Below are positions 44,930 through 55,600 of a stretch of 64,000 bases of DNA, piece by piece (position 1 is the first letter of the stretch; every line of letters begins with the position of its first letter). Below the pieces are notes generated by a model. That model ran no database searches. It was given only the letters and a program-made list of their open reading frames with translations, and was not told the DNA's origin. Source of the stretch: CAZJKO01 sp964546995 (GTDB lineage: Bacteria; Bacillota_I; Bacilli_A; RF39; UBA660); NCBI GenBank assembly GCA_964546995.1, contig CAZJKO010000001.1, positions 30,051 through 94,050 of the forward strand. The letters run 5' to 3'. The translations under genes were made by a program, and so were the position numbers.

Positions 44930-44985
44930 GACCTATGTGGAAGGAACATCCGCAATTATTAAGCTGTCCACTAGACCACATAAGG
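44930..44985 (+). promoter_or_regulatory. L1-type ribosomal leader upstream of rplA
   Basis: TGTGGAAGG and ACCACA enclose a stem with an internal GGACATC-like pairing region just before the rplA ribosome site. It is placed to let L1 repress its own translation. Inferred by similarity to the rplK leader. Confidence 0.45.
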
Positions 44986-44993
44986 AGGAAAGT

Positions 44994-45692
44994 ATGAAAC
45001 AAAGAAGTAAAAAATATCGTGAAGCGTTGAGTAAGATCGATAAGAATACAAGTTACAGTAAAGAAGAAGCTGTTAAATTAGCGAAAGAGACTTCTATTAG
45101 TAATTTTGATGCTTCCGTTGAAGTAGCAATGCGCCTTAACTTAGATACTAAGAAAGCAGATCAACAGTTACGTGGAGCTATTGTGTTACCTAAGGGAACT
45201 GGTAAAACAAAGAAAGTTTTGGTTATTGCTAAGGGAGATCATGCAAAGAAGGCTCAAGAAGCTGGTGCTGATTATGTAGGAGACGTCGATATGTTAGAAA
45301 AGATCGAAAAAGAAAATTGGTTCGATTTTGATACGATGATCGCTACTCCTGATATGATGCCATTACTTGGTAAACTAGGACGTGTTTTAGGACCTAAAGG
45401 GTTAATGCCAAATCCTAAGACAGGAACGGTTACGACTGATGTTCAAAAAGCGATCAACGAAGTAAAAGCTGGACGTGTTGAATATAGAACAGATAGTTTT
45501 GGTAATGTTCACGCATTAATTGGTAAGGTTTCTTTTAGTGAAGAAGATCTATTAGAAAACTTGAATGCCTTTGTTGCAAATATTTTAAAAATTAAACCTA
45601 CAACAGTAAAAGGTGACTATGTTAAAAATATTACGATTACGACAACGATGGGTCCTGGAATTAAAGTTAGTTTAAATTCATTTGACAAATAG
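44994..45692 (+). CDS. rplA: 50S ribosomal protein L1
   Basis: 232 residues, the family length. The protein builds the L1 stalk that guides E-site t[23 protein letters not shown] and [15 protein letters not shown] are signature stretches. The start ATG 44994 has TAAGGAGGAA; an upstream in-frame start falls inside the leader structure. Confidence 0.97.
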   Translation: MKQRSKKYREALSKIDKNTSYSKEEAVKLAKETSISNFDASVEVAMRLNLDTKKADQQLRGAIVLPKGTGKTKKVLVIAKGDHAKKAQEAGADYVGDVDMLEKIEKENWFDFDTMIATPDMMPLLGKLGRVLGPKGLMPNPKTGTVTTDVQKAINEVKAGRVEYRTDSFGNVHALIGKVSFSEEDLLENLNAFVANILKIKPTTVKGDYVKNITITTTMGPGIKVSLNSFDK

Positions 45693-45710
45693 TTGGTAAT
45701 CGAATATAAT
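45682..45710 (+). promoter_or_regulatory. Consensus promoter for rplJ-rplL
   Basis: TTGACA (45682-45687), a 17-bp spacer, TATAAT (45705-45710): a perfect sigma-A promoter overlapping the end of rplA. It starts the L10-leader transcript. Confidence 0.85.
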
Positions 45711-45723
45711 AAAATCAATTTAT

Positions 45724-45836
45724 TGGTGCCATAGACAGTAGGTAAAAAAGTAAATCCTACCGAGGACTGACTTAAATTAAGTACTAGATAAAGTCTTTCT
45801 GTCTATGATGGGAAGACTTTTCTTATGGCATCCCTA
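45724..45836 (+). promoter_or_regulatory. Ribosomal protein L10 leader
   Basis: The leader has CATAGACAG pairing with CTGTCTATG, an internal GTAGG..CCTAC stem and GAGGACTGACTTAA, the arrangement of the L10(L12)4-binding leader found in Bacillota. It mediates autoregulation of rplJL. Confidence 0.8.
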
Positions 45837-45858
45837 AATAAGAAAGAGAGGTGTTTTT

Positions 45859-46350
45859 ATGGCAAGTGCAAAGATTTTAGCAGCAAAGCAAAAGACGATC
45901 GATGAAATTACATCTTGTGTAGAGCAAGCAAATAGTATTGTTTTGTTTGATTATCGTGGTTTGACAGATGGTGAAACAAAGGAATTACGTCGTGAGTTAC
46001 GTAAGTCTGGAAGCGATTATAAAGTATACAAGAATACGCTGATGGCTCGTGCTTTCTCTTCCATGAATATTGATCTTACTGAGGGTCTTAGTGGTCCTAG
46101 TGCTTTGGCATTTGGTAGCGATCAGGTTGCTCCAATTAAGGTGTTAACTGATTTTGCTAAGAAACATCCAGCTTTAGTATTAAAAGTAGGGATTATCGAT
46201 GGTGTCGTTGCTGATCAAGCAAAGTTAAAAGAGTATGCAACTATTCCATCAAGAGATGGCTTACTTACAATGCTTGCTGGTGGTATGATCGGTCTAGTGA
46301 AAGATCTATCCATCTGTTTGGATTTGTATGCACAACAAAAACAAGATTAA
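45859..46350 (+). CDS. rplJ: 50S ribosomal protein L10
   Basis: 163 residues, the usual length. It anchors L7/L12 dimers to the ribosome. FDYRGLTDGETKELRRELR and YKNTLMARA are conserved. AGAGAGGTG precedes the ATG. Expression is controlled by the L10 leader. Confidence 0.96.
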   Translation: MASAKILAAKQKTIDEITSCVEQANSIVLFDYRGLTDGETKELRRELRKSGSDYKVYKNTLMARAFSSMNIDLTEGLSGPSALAFGSDQVAPIKVLTDFAKKHPALVLKVGIIDGVVADQAKLKEYATIPSRDGLLTMLAGGMIGLVKDLSICLDLYAQQKQD

Positions 46351-46382
46351 TTTAGAAAATAATATATAAGGAGGAAATGAAA

Positions 46383-46754
46383 ATGGCTAAATTAAATAGA
46401 GAAGACTTTATTAGTGCTTTAAAAGAAATGAGTCTTTTAGAAATTAAAGAATTAGTAGATGCAATGAAGGAGGAATTTGGTGTTGATCCATCAGCTGTAG
46501 CAGTTGCTGCTGCACCTAGTCAAGAAGCTAGTGACAATGGACCATCTTCTGTCAATGTTATTTTAAAAGATGCTGGTGCTGCTAAAGTTGCAGTTATCAA
46601 AGTCATTCGTGAAATCACTGGTCTTGGATTAAAAGAATCTAAGGACATTGCAGATGCTGCTGATTCTGTTGTAAAAGAAAACATTTCTGTTGAAGAAGCA
46701 AATGATATTAAAGCTAAGCTTGAAGAAGCTGGTGCTACTGTAGAAGTTAAGTAA
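46383..46754 (+). CDS. rplL: 50S ribosomal protein L7/L12
   Basis: 123 residues with an N-terminal dimerisation helix, an Ala-rich hinge (AVAVAAAP) and a C-terminal factor-binding domain ([15 protein letters not shown]). The start ATG 46383 lies 8 bp after AAGGAGG; ATG 46377 is only 2 bp from it. It ends before a strong terminator. Confidence 0.97.
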   Translation: MAKLNREDFISALKEMSLLEIKELVDAMKEEFGVDPSAVAVAAAPSQEASDNGPSSVNVILKDAGAAKVAVIKVIREITGLGLKESKDIADAADSVVKENISVEEANDIKAKLEEAGATVEVK

Positions 46755-46770
46755 TTAATGGATACGTTTC

Positions 46771-46802
46771 GGATCGTTTTATAAAAGCGATCCTTTTTTT
46801 GT
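46771..46802 (+). terminator. Rho-independent terminator after rplL
   Basis: GGATCG and CGATCC with a TTTTATAAAAG loop that can extend the stem, then seven T. Confidence 0.92.
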
Positions 46803-46825
46803 TTTAGAAATGTGGAGGTAGCTAC

Positions 46826-46854
46826 TTGAAGTGATGGTGAAACTATGGTATTCT
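46826..46854 (+). promoter_or_regulatory. Promoter for the 46881 TasA-like gene
   Basis: TTGAAG (46826-46831), a 17-bp spacer, TATTCT (46849-46854), 27 bp before the ATG. It shares TATTCTTGTAAT with the promoter at 11149. Confidence 0.65.
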
Positions 46855-46880
46855 TGTAATAATAGAAGAGGAGAGGTAAC

Positions 46881-48167
46881 ATGGAACAAGAAAGAGATAA
46901 AAAGAGAGTATTCATGATCGGAATGAGTATTTTACTAGTATTAATTCTAGTAATAGGAGGAACCTACGCATGGTTTACACTTCAACTAAACGGAACGAAA
47001 GTAAATGTCTTGAAAGCAGGAACTTTATCACTCATATTAAATGATGAAAATAGTATGGGGATATCTCAAGAAAAAGCTGTTCCGATGTTAGATGAAGTAG
47101 GGGAAACATTAGATCCCTATCATTTTACCCTAGAAAACCATAGTGATATAGCAAGTGAATATACAATCTACTTGGATGATATCGATTTAGAAGCAGATGA
47201 AACAAGAATGAATGATAGTTTTGTCAAATATCAACTAACCAAAGATGGAACGAAAACGACGGCATTGTTAAATACAATAGGAGTTCATCCAAATAGAATC
47301 TTAGATAGTGGAACCATAAGTGGAAATACGACAATTACCTATGACTTAAGATTATGGATTGATTCTAATACAGGAAACGAAGCGATGGGCCAAGTTGTAA
47401 GAACAAAGATCCGAGTCGTGGCTACACAGTCTGAGCAACTTGCAACTTCTGAACCACGTAATGAAAATATTTTAAATATATATCGTTATGATGCAACGAG
47501 TTGTTTAACAGGAGAAGAAGAAACTTGCGTAGAAATAAAACAAGCACCAGCCGTTTATGAATCAGGAACGATTGTAAAATATAAAGTAAATGATACAGAA
47601 GAAAAATATTTTCATGTCATTAGTGATAATGAAGATGGTACACTAACGATGCAACAAAGAGAGAATACGATTTATAATACGGCATGGTATGAAACATCAG
47701 CAGATAATAGTAAGGGGCCACTAACAGTATTACCTGCTTTAGAGAGTGCGACAGCAAGATGGACAAATGTAAATGATCAAACTTACACGATGGGTGATAC
47801 TCCTTTTCAAGGAATTTCCTTCACGGGATGTCGTTATACAGAATGTACGACAAATACGTATACGCTTGCAAGTAGAACGGGAAAAGCGCGAATGATCACG
47901 GTTCAAGAGGCAGGAGGATTAGGATGTGAGTATATGACAAGTCGAAGTTGTCCTGCTTGGATGATTAATTATTTGCATGAGTCAACGAGTTTTGGAGGAA
48001 CAGTTAACGTAACAGGAGAATACGGAAGCAACCTTGGATACTGGACCATGTCGGCTTATTCGTCTAACAAGTCGGAGGCGATGTACGTGCGTTATTCTGG
48101 CGTGTACGAAGACGTCGTGTTGTATACGACCTACGGTGCGCGGGCAGTCGTCGTAATCGACAAGTAG
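46881..48167 (+). CDS. TasA-like SipW-dependent surface protein with a lectin-like variable C-terminus (putative DGR target)
   Basis: A 428-residue exported protein. Its N-terminus has a membrane segment ending GGTYAWFTL, the SipW-type signal also seen in the proteins at 16199-18442, and PMLDEVG matches their shared P-x-x-D-x-x-G. Residues 40-190 are TasA-like. After about residue 200 comes a different domain with paired cysteines (CLTGEEETC, CRYTEC, CEYMTSRSC) ending YWTMSAYSS and GARAVVVIDK. That ending resembles the C-type-lectin fold of DGR variable proteins. GC content rises to about 53% in the last 129 coding bases. It sits alone between rplL and rsmC. Confidence 0.8.
   Translation: MEQERDKKRVFMIGMSILLVLILVIGGTYAWFTLQLNGTKVNVLKAGTLSLILNDENSMGISQEKAVPMLDEVGETLDPYHFTLENHSDIASEYTIYLDDIDLEADETRMNDSFVKYQLTKDGTKTTALLNTIGVHPNRILDSGTISGNTTITYDLRLWIDSNTGNEAMGQVVRTKIRVVATQSEQLATSEPRNENILNIYRYDATSCLTGEEETCVEIKQAPAVYESGTIVKYKVNDTEEKYFHVISDNEDGTLTMQQRENTIYNTAWYETSADNSKGPLTVLPALESATARWTNVNDQTYTMGDTPFQGISFTGCRYTECTTNTYTLASRTGKARMITVQEAGGLGCEYMTSRSCPAWMINYLHESTSFGGTVNVTGEYGSNLGYWTMSAYSSNKSEAMYVRYSGVYEDVVLYTTYGARAVVVIDK
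48036..48164 (+). other. Putative DGR variable region (VR)
   Basis: This covers codons 386-428. Hand count gives 69 G or C of 129, against about 35% just upstream. Residues 396-418 are irregular and Tyr- and Val-rich, while the ends (YWTMSAYSS and GARAVVVI) look fixed, as in a retroelement variable region. The final GGTGCGCGGGCAGTCGTCG is GC-rich like an initiation-of-mutagenic-homing site. Confidence 0.6.
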
Positions 48168-48185
48168 AAAAGGGAAACCTTTTCT
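48166..48185 (+). repeat. Perfect 8-bp hairpin with a GAAA loop just after the VR
   Basis: AGAAAAGG-GAAA-CCTTTTCT overlaps the stop codon. DGR target sites carry a hairpin of this size with a GRNA tetraloop a few bases past the homing site. No T run follows, so it is not a normal terminator. Confidence 0.75.
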
Positions 48186-48271
48186 GGTAAGTGGCCAATA
48201 GCAAGTTGACATAGGGAAGCGTGATGAAAAAGACGTAGCCTTTTTTTGTTTGGAAAAATTTTGTTGTGTTA

Positions 48272-48300
48272 TTGACAAATAGTAAATATGGTTATATAAT
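48272..48300 (+). promoter_or_regulatory. Consensus promoter for rsmC
   Basis: TTGACA (48272-48277), a 17-bp spacer, TATAAT (48295-48300). The -10 lies 64 bp before the rsmC start, leaving room for the leader hairpin. Confidence 0.85.
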
Positions 48301-48314
48301 GGTTAGTACGAAAG

Positions 48315-48357
48315 GAGCTTACTATGTTTTAGGTAATATAGTAAGCTCTTTGCTTTT
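48315..48357 (+). promoter_or_regulatory. Leader hairpin (possible attenuator) before rsmC
   Basis: GAGCTTACTAT (48315-48325) and ATAGTAAGCTC (48338-48348) form a perfect 11-bp stem, followed by TTTGCTTTT. It starts about 8 bases into the predicted transcript and resembles an attenuator. No known family is evident. Confidence 0.55.
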
Positions 48358-48363
48358 GGGGCG

Positions 48364-48954
48364 ATGATAGTGGGTCAATACTTTAGTAATGAAAAATTAG
48401 ATAGTTGTATAAAGATGTATCGAACGAAAGTGTTGGATCGTGAGTTTACTTTTTATACGGATCGAGGGGTCTTTAGTAAAGATCATTTGGATTTTGGGAC
48501 ACGTCTTCTTCTTGAGAATATTCCTCTTTCTTTGGTGGGCGATACTCTTTTGGATGTTGGTTGTGGTTATGGTGTGATGGGGATTGTTCTTTCTAAGATT
48601 GTTGGGTGTCATTCAACACTTGTCGATGTGAATCGTAGAGCTCTTCATCTTGCTTCAATGAATGCTGAAGCTAATGGTGTTACTTCTGTTAGTGTTCTTG
48701 AAAGTCATTGTTATGATAACGTTTCTTCCTCCTTTCATACTATTATTACTAATCCTCCCATTCGGGCAGGAAAGAAAGTCGTCTATGAAATCGTGATGAA
48801 AGCAAAAGATCATTTATTACCAGGCGGAACATTATTTTTGGTTATTCGCAAAGAACAGGGAGCGAAATCGTTAATTTCCGACCTTGAAACATGTTATCAT
48901 GTAGAGGTGTTGGAACGTAAAAAAGGTTTTTTTGTTTTGAAATGCACTTTTTGA
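48364..48954 (+). CDS. RsmC-type 16S rRNA guanine methyltransferase (YbxB-like)
   Basis: A 196-residue class I methyltransferase. LLDVGCGYGVMGIVLSK is the SAM motif and ITNPPIRAGK the catalytic NPPxR. B. subtilis ybxB occupies the same place, between rplL and rpoB. It is half the size of E. coli RsmC, as is usual for Bacillota. The rRNA target is inferred. Confidence 0.88.
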   Translation: MIVGQYFSNEKLDSCIKMYRTKVLDREFTFYTDRGVFSKDHLDFGTRLLLENIPLSLVGDTLLDVGCGYGVMGIVLSKIVGCHSTLVDVNRRALHLASMNAEANGVTSVSVLESHCYDNVSSSFHTIITNPPIRAGKKVVYEIVMKAKDHLLPGGTLFLVIRKEQGAKSLISDLETCYHVEVLERKKGFFVLKCTF

Positions 48955-48983
48955 TTGACTTCTTGTATCTTTTGTGTTAATAA
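48955..48983 (+). promoter_or_regulatory. Promoter for rpoB-rpoC
   Basis: TTGACT (48955-48960), a 17-bp spacer, TAATAA (48978-48983) with a TG extension. It overlaps the rsmC stop region. Confidence 0.6.
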
Positions 48984-49055
48984 TATAAATTGGCAACGTA
49001 TTATTTTTTAATAAATATGTTCTTTGATTAAAATTTTATATAGGGGTGAATAATA

Positions 49056-52000
49056 GTGGCATATAAGATTATCAATTGTGGTGACCACCGTAAAAGAAGA
49101 AGTTTTTCTAGAATTAGAAATACTTATGAATTAAAAGATTTGTTAGAGATTCAAAAGAAATCCTATCAATGGTTTATCGATACAGGAATTAAAGAAGTGT
49201 TCGATGACCTATTCCCCGTTGAAAACTTTTCTGGTACTTTAGCACTAGAATTTGGAGAATACCATTTTGATGAACCTAGATATTCTATTAAGGAGAGTAA
49301 GGATCGTCAAACTACTTTTGCTGCGCCTTTAAAAGTAGAAGTGCGTCTTTTTAATCATGAGACTGGTGAAGTAAAAGAACAAGAAATTTTCTTGGGCGAT
49401 ATGCCGATTATGACAGATAGTGGAACGTTTGTTATCAATGGAGCAGAGCGTGTTATTGTATCGCAGTTGGTTCGTAGTCCAAGTGTTTATTTTAATCGTG
49501 AAATCGATAAAAATGGGCGAGAACTTATTACGTCACAAATTATTCCGACACGTGGTACATGGCTTGAATTTGAAGCGGATGCTAGAGATGTATTATACGT
49601 TCGTATCGATCGTACGAGAAAGGTAACCCTTACGACTTTGTTGCGTGCTTTTGGGCTTTCGACAGATGATGAAATTTTGAGTGTTTTTGGTGATGACGAT
49701 TACTTAAAGAACACGATTGCAAAAGATTCAACGAAGAACACGGACGAAGCATTAATCGAAATTTATGAGAAATTGAGACCAGGGGAACCTGCTACACTCG
49801 ATTCTTCTAAAAACCAGATTATTACACGTTTTTTTGATGAATTTCGTTATGATTTGGCGAAAGTTGGTCGTTATAAATTCAATCGTAAATTGAATGTCGT
49901 CGATCGTTTGTTAAATCAGACTATTGCGGAAGATATTAAAGTAGATAAAGAAGTTGTTCTTGCTAAGGGAACGCTTATTACGAAAGATATATTAGAGAAA
50001 TTACGTCCTGTTTTTGAGGCGGGTTACGGGGTAAAAGAGGTTTCTATTAACGAAGACTTAGACACCTATGCCAAAGTACAACAAGTTAAGATTTATCACC
50101 CTAATAATAAGAAAGAAAAGTTGGTTGTTCTTGGTAATGATCAAACGATCGATGTAAAACGTTTGACGATTTCCGATGTGTATGCGGCAGTTTCTTACTA
50201 TTTGAATTTGCTTCATGGTGTTGGAAATATTGATGAAATCGATCATTTGGGTAATCGTCGTATTCGTCAAGTAGGAGAACTTTTACAAAATCAATTCCGT
50301 ATTGGTGTCAGTCGTATGGAACGTGTGATTCGTGAACGTATGACAACACAGGAAATGGAAGAGGTTACCCCTAAGACATTAATTAATATTCGTCCTGTTA
50401 CAGCAGCGATGAAAGAGTTCTTTGGAAGTAGTCAGCTTTCTCAATTTATGGATCAGACGAATCCTGTGGCAGAGCTTACGAATAAGAGACGTCTATCTGC
50501 GTTGGGTCCAGGTGGTTTATCGAGAGATCGTGCTGGTATGGAAGTACGTGACGTCAATGCTTCGCACTATGGTCGTATTTGTCCGATTGAGTCACCAGAA
50601 GGACCAAACATTGGGCTTATTACGTCTTTGGCAAGCTATGCTAAAGTTGACGATTATGGGTTCATTATGACGCCGTATCGTAAAGTCGATCATTCACAAA
50701 TTACGGATCAAGTTGATTATTTGACGGCAGATGAAGAACAAGATTTTATCATTTCGCAATCTACTGTTGGAACAAATGAAGACAATGTGATTATCGATGA
50801 GAGAGTTAATGCTCGTTTCCGTGGTGAAAATATTTTGGCGAAACCGGAACAAGTCGATTATATCGATGTTTCGCCACAACAAGTTGTGTCTGTTACGACA
50901 AGTTGTATTCCATTCTTGGAACACGATGATGCAACGCGTGCACTGATGGGTGCTAACATGCAACGACAATCCGTACCACTTTTAAAGGCCGAAGCTCCTT
51001 TGGTTGGTACTGGTGTAGAATATATAGCAGCAAAAGACAGTGGTGTAGTCATTGTTGCAAAAGCCGATGGTATTGTAGAATACGTCGATGCCAAAAAGAT
51101 TGTCGTGAAAAACAAAACAGGGAAAGATACTTATTATCTTGCTAACTTTGAGCTTGCTAACTCTGGTATTTGTAACCATCAAAGACCGATCGTTAAGGTA
51201 GGTGATAAAGTCGTTCGTGGTGAAACGATTTTAGCAGATGGTCCAAGTACCGATATGGGTGAACTTGCACTTGGTAAAAATATGGTTGTCGCATTTATGA
51301 CCTTTAATGGTTATAACTACGAAGATGCTGTTATTCTAAATGAAAACTTAGTTAAAGATGACAAATATACATCTCTTCATTTGGAAGATTACGAAATGCA
51401 ATGTCGTGAGACGAAGTTAGGACCTGAAGAGATTACAAGAGATATTCCTAATGTTAGTGAGGAAGCTCGTCGTAATTTGGATGAAAATGGTATTGTAACA
51501 ATTGGTACAGAAGTAAAAGAAGGGGATATCTTAGTTGGTAAAGTTACTCCTAAGGGTATGGCTGAACTTACTTCTGAAGAAAAACTACTTCATGCTATCT
51601 TTGGGGAAAAGACGCGTGAGGTTCGTGATACGTCACTTCGTGTTCCTCATGGAGGCGATGGTATTGTTCACGATATTAAGATTTATTCTAGAAAAGATAA
51701 CGATGAATTGCCAGCGGGGGTTAGCAAAGTTATTCGTGTTTACATTATTCAAAAACGTAAGATTCAAGTTGGGGATAAGATGGCAGGTCGCCATGGTAAC
51801 AAAGGTGTTATTTCACTTATCCTACCACAAGAAGACATGCCGTTCTTACCAGATGGACGTCCTGTCGATATTATGCTGAATCCACAGGGTGTTCCATCCC
51901 GTATGAATTTAGGACAAATTTTGGAACTTCATTTGGGTATGGCTGCTAAAAGCTTAGGTGTTCATGTGGCAACTCCAGTATTTGATGGTGCTCATACTGA

Positions 52001-52646
52001 AGATATTACCGATATGATGGCTGAAGCAGGAATGGATCCTGATGGTAAGACTGTTCTATACGATGGTCGTACAGGAGATCCATTTGATAATCGTGTTGCA
52101 GTTGGTGTTATGTATATGATTAAGCTTCATCACATGGTCGATGATAAGTTACATGCTCGTAGTACAGGACCATATTCATTGGTTACACAACAACCACTTG
52201 GTGGTAAAGCGCAATTTGGTGGACAACGTTTTGGAGAAATGGAAGTTTGGGCACTTTATGCTTATGGTGCTGCTCATACATTGCAAGAGATTTTAACGGT
52301 TAAATCCGATGATGTCTTAGGTCGTGTTAAAGTTTATGAGGCGATCGTTAAGGGTCAAGAAATTAATCAAGCTGGTGTTCCAGAATCATTTAGGGTTTTA
52401 ATGAAGGAATTCCAGGCATTAGGACTTGATATTTCGATTATTAACGATAAGGGTGAAAGTCTCGACTTGAAGCAGATCGAAGAAGAAGAGGATCGTGAAG
52501 AAATGTCTCCTATGATGGATGAAATCGAAACACTTCCTTCGAAAGAAGAAACGGCTAAACCTATCGCGTTAGATGAAGAAACAGATGGCGATTTAGGTTA
52601 TGAAGATGAGGATGAAACAGAAGAGGAAGGAGAAGAGGTTGAATGA
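49056..52646 (+). CDS. rpoB: DNA-directed RNA polymerase subunit beta
   Basis: A 1196-residue catalytic subunit. The rifampicin-pocket region ([33 protein letters not shown], in the middle) is intact with normal residues, and [13 protein letters not shown] and [16 protein letters not shown] are conserved. A long acidic tail ([14 protein letters not shown] to the end) extends the C-terminus. The start is GTG 49056 with GGGGTGAA upstream. It overlaps rpoC by 4 bp. Confidence 0.98.
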   Translation: MAYKIINCGDHRKRRSFSRIRNTYELKDLLEIQKKSYQWFIDTGIKEVFDDLFPVENFSGTLALEFGEYHFDEPRYSIKESKDRQTTFAAPLKVEVRLFNHETGEVKEQEIFLGDMPIMTDSGTFVINGAERVIVSQLVRSPSVYFNREIDKNGRELITSQIIPTRGTWLEFEADARDVLYVRIDRTRKVTLTTLLRAFGLSTDDEILSVFGDDDYLKNTIAKDSTKNTDEALIEIYEKLRPGEPATLDSSKNQIITRFFDEFRYDLAKVGRYKFNRKLNVVDRLLNQTIAEDIKVDKEVVLAKGTLITKDILEKLRPVFEAGYGVKEVSINEDLDTYAKVQQVKIYHPNNKKEKLVVLGNDQTIDVKRLTISDVYAAVSYYLNLLHGVGNIDEIDHLGNRRIRQVGELLQNQFRIGVSRMERVIRERMTTQEMEEVTPKTLINIRPVTAAMKEFFGSSQLSQFMDQTNPVAELTNKRRLSALGPGGLSRDRAGMEVRDVNASHYGRICPIESPEGPNIGLITSLASYAKVDDYGFIMTPYRKVDHSQITDQVDYLTADEEQDFIISQSTVGTNEDNVIIDERVNARFRGENILAKPEQVDYIDVSPQQVVSVTTSCIPFLEHDDATRALMGANMQRQSVPLLKAEAPLVGTGVEYIAAKDSGVVIVAKADGIVEYVDAKKIVVKNKTGKDTYYLANFELANSGICNHQRPIVKVGDKVVRGETILADGPSTDMGELALGKNMVVAFMTFNGYNYEDAVILNENLVKDDKYTSLHLEDYEMQCRETKLGPEEITRDIPNVSEEARRNLDENGIVTIGTEVKEGDILVGKVTPKGMAELTSEEKLLHAIFGEKTREVRDTSLRVPHGGDGIVHDIKIYSRKDNDELPAGVSKVIRVYIIQKRKIQVGDKMAGRHGNKGVISLILPQEDMPFLPDGRPVDIMLNPQGVPSRMNLGQILELHLGMAAKSLGVHVATPVFDGAHTEDITDMMAEAGMDPDGKTVLYDGRTGDPFDNRVAVGVMYMIKLHHMVDDKLHARSTGPYSLVTQQPLGGKAQFGGQRFGEMEVWALYAYGAAHTLQEILTVKSDDVLGRVKVYEAIVKGQEINQAGVPESFRVLMKEFQALGLDISIINDKGESLDLKQIEEEEDREEMSPMMDEIETLPSKEETAKPIALDEETDGDLGYEDEDETEEEGEEVE

Positions 52647-55600
52647 TAGAAGTAAATAAATTTGAAGCTTTAAAAATTGGAATTGCTTCTCCTGATAAAA
52701 TTCGTGAGTGGTCTTATGGAGAAGTAAAGAAACCAGAAACGATCAATTATCGTACCTTACGTCCAGAACGTGATGGTCTCTTCTGTGAAAAAATATTTGG
52801 ACCGACAAAAGATTTTGAATGTGCTTGTGGTAAATACAAACGCGTTCGTTATAAGAATATTGTGTGTGATCGTTGTGGAGTAGAAGTGACACGTAGCAAA
52901 GTAAGACGTGAACGTATGGGACACATCGAACTTGCTACTCCTGTTTCACACATTTGGTTCTTTAAAGGAGTACCATCTCGAATGGGACTTGTACTTGATA
53001 TGAGTCCTAGGGATCTTGAAGAAGTACTATATTTCGTTAGTTATGTTGTTATCGATAAAGGTATTGCACCTTTAGAAAACAAACAGACATTATCAGAAAA
53101 AGAATATCGTGCTTACTATGAGAAGTATGGTAATGGTTTCCGTGTTGGAATGGGTGCTGAAGCGATTAAGGAACTTTTAAAAGCTATCGATTTAGAAAAA
53201 GAAATCGCTGATATTAAGAAAGAACTTGAGGACGCTCAAGGTCAAAAGCGAACGAGGCTTTTAAAACGAATTGATGTTTTAGATTCGTTCTATCAATCTG
53301 GAAACCGTCCTGAGTGGATGATTTTGGATGTCATTCCTGTTATTCCGCCAGAACTTCGTCCGATGATACAATTAGATGGTGGACGTTTTGCGACGAGTGA
53401 TTTGAACGATTTGTACCGTCGTGTTATCAATCGTAACAATCGTCTAAAGAAGTTAATTGATCTTGGGGCTCCTGGAATTATTATTCAAAATGAAAAGCGT
53501 ATGTTGCAAGAAGCAGTCGATGCTCTATTTGACAATGGTAGACGTGGTAGAAGTGTCACTGGTGCAGGAAATCGTCCTTTGAAATCAATTTCTAGTATGT
53601 TAAAAGGGAAACAAGGACGCTTTCGTCAGAACTTGCTTGGAAAACGTGTTGACTACTCTGGTCGTTCGGTCATCGTCGTTGGTCCAAGTTTAAAGATGTA
53701 TCAGTGTGGAATTCCTAAAGAAATGGCGTTGGAATTATTTAAACCACACGTTATCAATGGACTTGTTAGTCGCGATATTGCTCACAATATTAAGGCAGCA
53801 AAACGGTTAATTGAAAATCACGATCCTGTCGTATGGGATGTCGTGGAAGATGTGATTAAAGAACATCCTGTTTTATTAAACCGTGCGCCTACGCTTCACA
53901 GATTAGGTATTCAAGCTTTTGAACCGAAGTTGGTTGGTGGTAAGGCAATTCGTCTTCATCCACTTGTTTGTACCGCATTCAATGCCGATTTCGATGGAGA
54001 CCAAATGGCTGTACATGTACCGCTTAGTGAAGAAGCACAAGCTGAAGCAAGACTATTAATGCTCGGTTCTAACAACATTCTTCATCCGAAGTCTGGAGAA
54101 CCAATTGTTACACCTTCTCAAGATATGGTTATCGGTAATTACTATATTACGATGGAAAAAGCTGGTCTTGAAGGAGAGGGTCGCGTTTTCAAAAATACAA
54201 ATGAAGCTTTAATGGCATACGAACGTCGTGAATTAACACTTCACACTCGTGTTGCTGTTCCTGTCGATTCTTTTAAATATAAATTATTTACAGAGGATCA
54301 AAAGGGTAAATATTTGGTAACGACGATTGGAAAGATTATTTTCAATGAGATTTTACCAGATAGTTTTCCTTACATTAATGAGCCGACTAGCGATAATATT
54401 CAAAAGATTACTCCGAATAAATACTTTATTGAAAAGGGTAAGAATATTAAAGAAGAAATTCAAAAGATGCCTTTGGTTAAACCGTTTGCCAAAGGAACTT
54501 TGGAAAGTATTATCGCTCAAGTTTTCAAACGTTATAAAACGACGGAAACTTCTATTATGCTCGATAAATTAAAAGATCTTGGCTTTAAGTATTCGACGCT
54601 TGCTGGTATTACTGTTAGTATGTTCGACGTTGCTAGTAGTGAGAGAAAACAAGAGTTTATCGACGAAGGTCAAGCGACTGTCAATAAGATTAATAAACAA
54701 TATGCAAAAGGTCTTATTACAGAAGAAGAACGTCATGCAAAAGTTATTAGTACTTGGCATGGGGTTAAGGATAAAGTACAAGAAGAGCTTGAGGAAATTG
54801 CTAATCGTGAGTTAGATAATCCAATTTTCATGATGATGCATTCTAAAGCTCGTGGTAATATTTCGAACTTTACGCAATTAGCTGGTATGCGTGGGTTGAT
54901 GCAAAAACCAAATGGTGATCCGATTGAAATTCCAGTATTATCAAACTTTAAAGAGGGACTTTCTGTTGCCGAGTTCTTCTTATCGACACATAGTGCTCGT
55001 AAGGGTAGTGCCGATACTGCTTTGAAAACAGCGGATTCTGGTTATTTAACTCGTCGTTTGGTCGATGTTAGTCAAGATATGATTGTAAGAGAAGAAGATT
55101 GTGGTACGGATCAAGGTGTCGTTGTCCGCGACTTCATCAATGAGAAAACGGGTGCTGTAATCGAAGGATTATACGATCGTATTATTGGCCGTTATACGAA
55201 TAAGAAAGTACTTCATCCTGAGACGAAGGAAATGATTGTCGACAAACTTCAATTCATTACTGAGTCTATTGCTGAAAAGATTGTAGCAAGTGGTGTAAAA
55301 GAAGTTGAAATTAGAAATATTTTAACTTGTAATACTGTTAATGGTGTATGTCAAAAATGTTATGGACGTAACCTTGCAACTGGTAATTTGGTTGAAATTG
55401 GTGAGGCTGTTGGTGTTATGGCTGCACAGTCTATTGGAGAACCTGGTACTCAGCTTACGATGCGTACATTCCATACAGGTGGTGTTGCTGGTGGAGAAGA
55501 TATTACGCAAGGTCTTCCTCGTATTCAAGAGTTGTTTGAAGCGCGCAATCCGAAAGGAAAAGCAACGATTGCAGAAATCGATGGTAAGATTACAAAGATC

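Noticed and set aside
46520..46915. 131-codon minus-strand reading frame
   Set aside because: Antisense to rplL and across its terminator; no ribosome site.
48166..48185. Hairpin as a Rho-independent terminator
   Set aside because: No T run follows the stem (GGTAAGTGG comes next), so a terminator role is unlikely.
47982..48278. 98-codon minus-strand frame over the variable region
   Set aside because: It opens because of the local high GC; no ribosome site or protein family.
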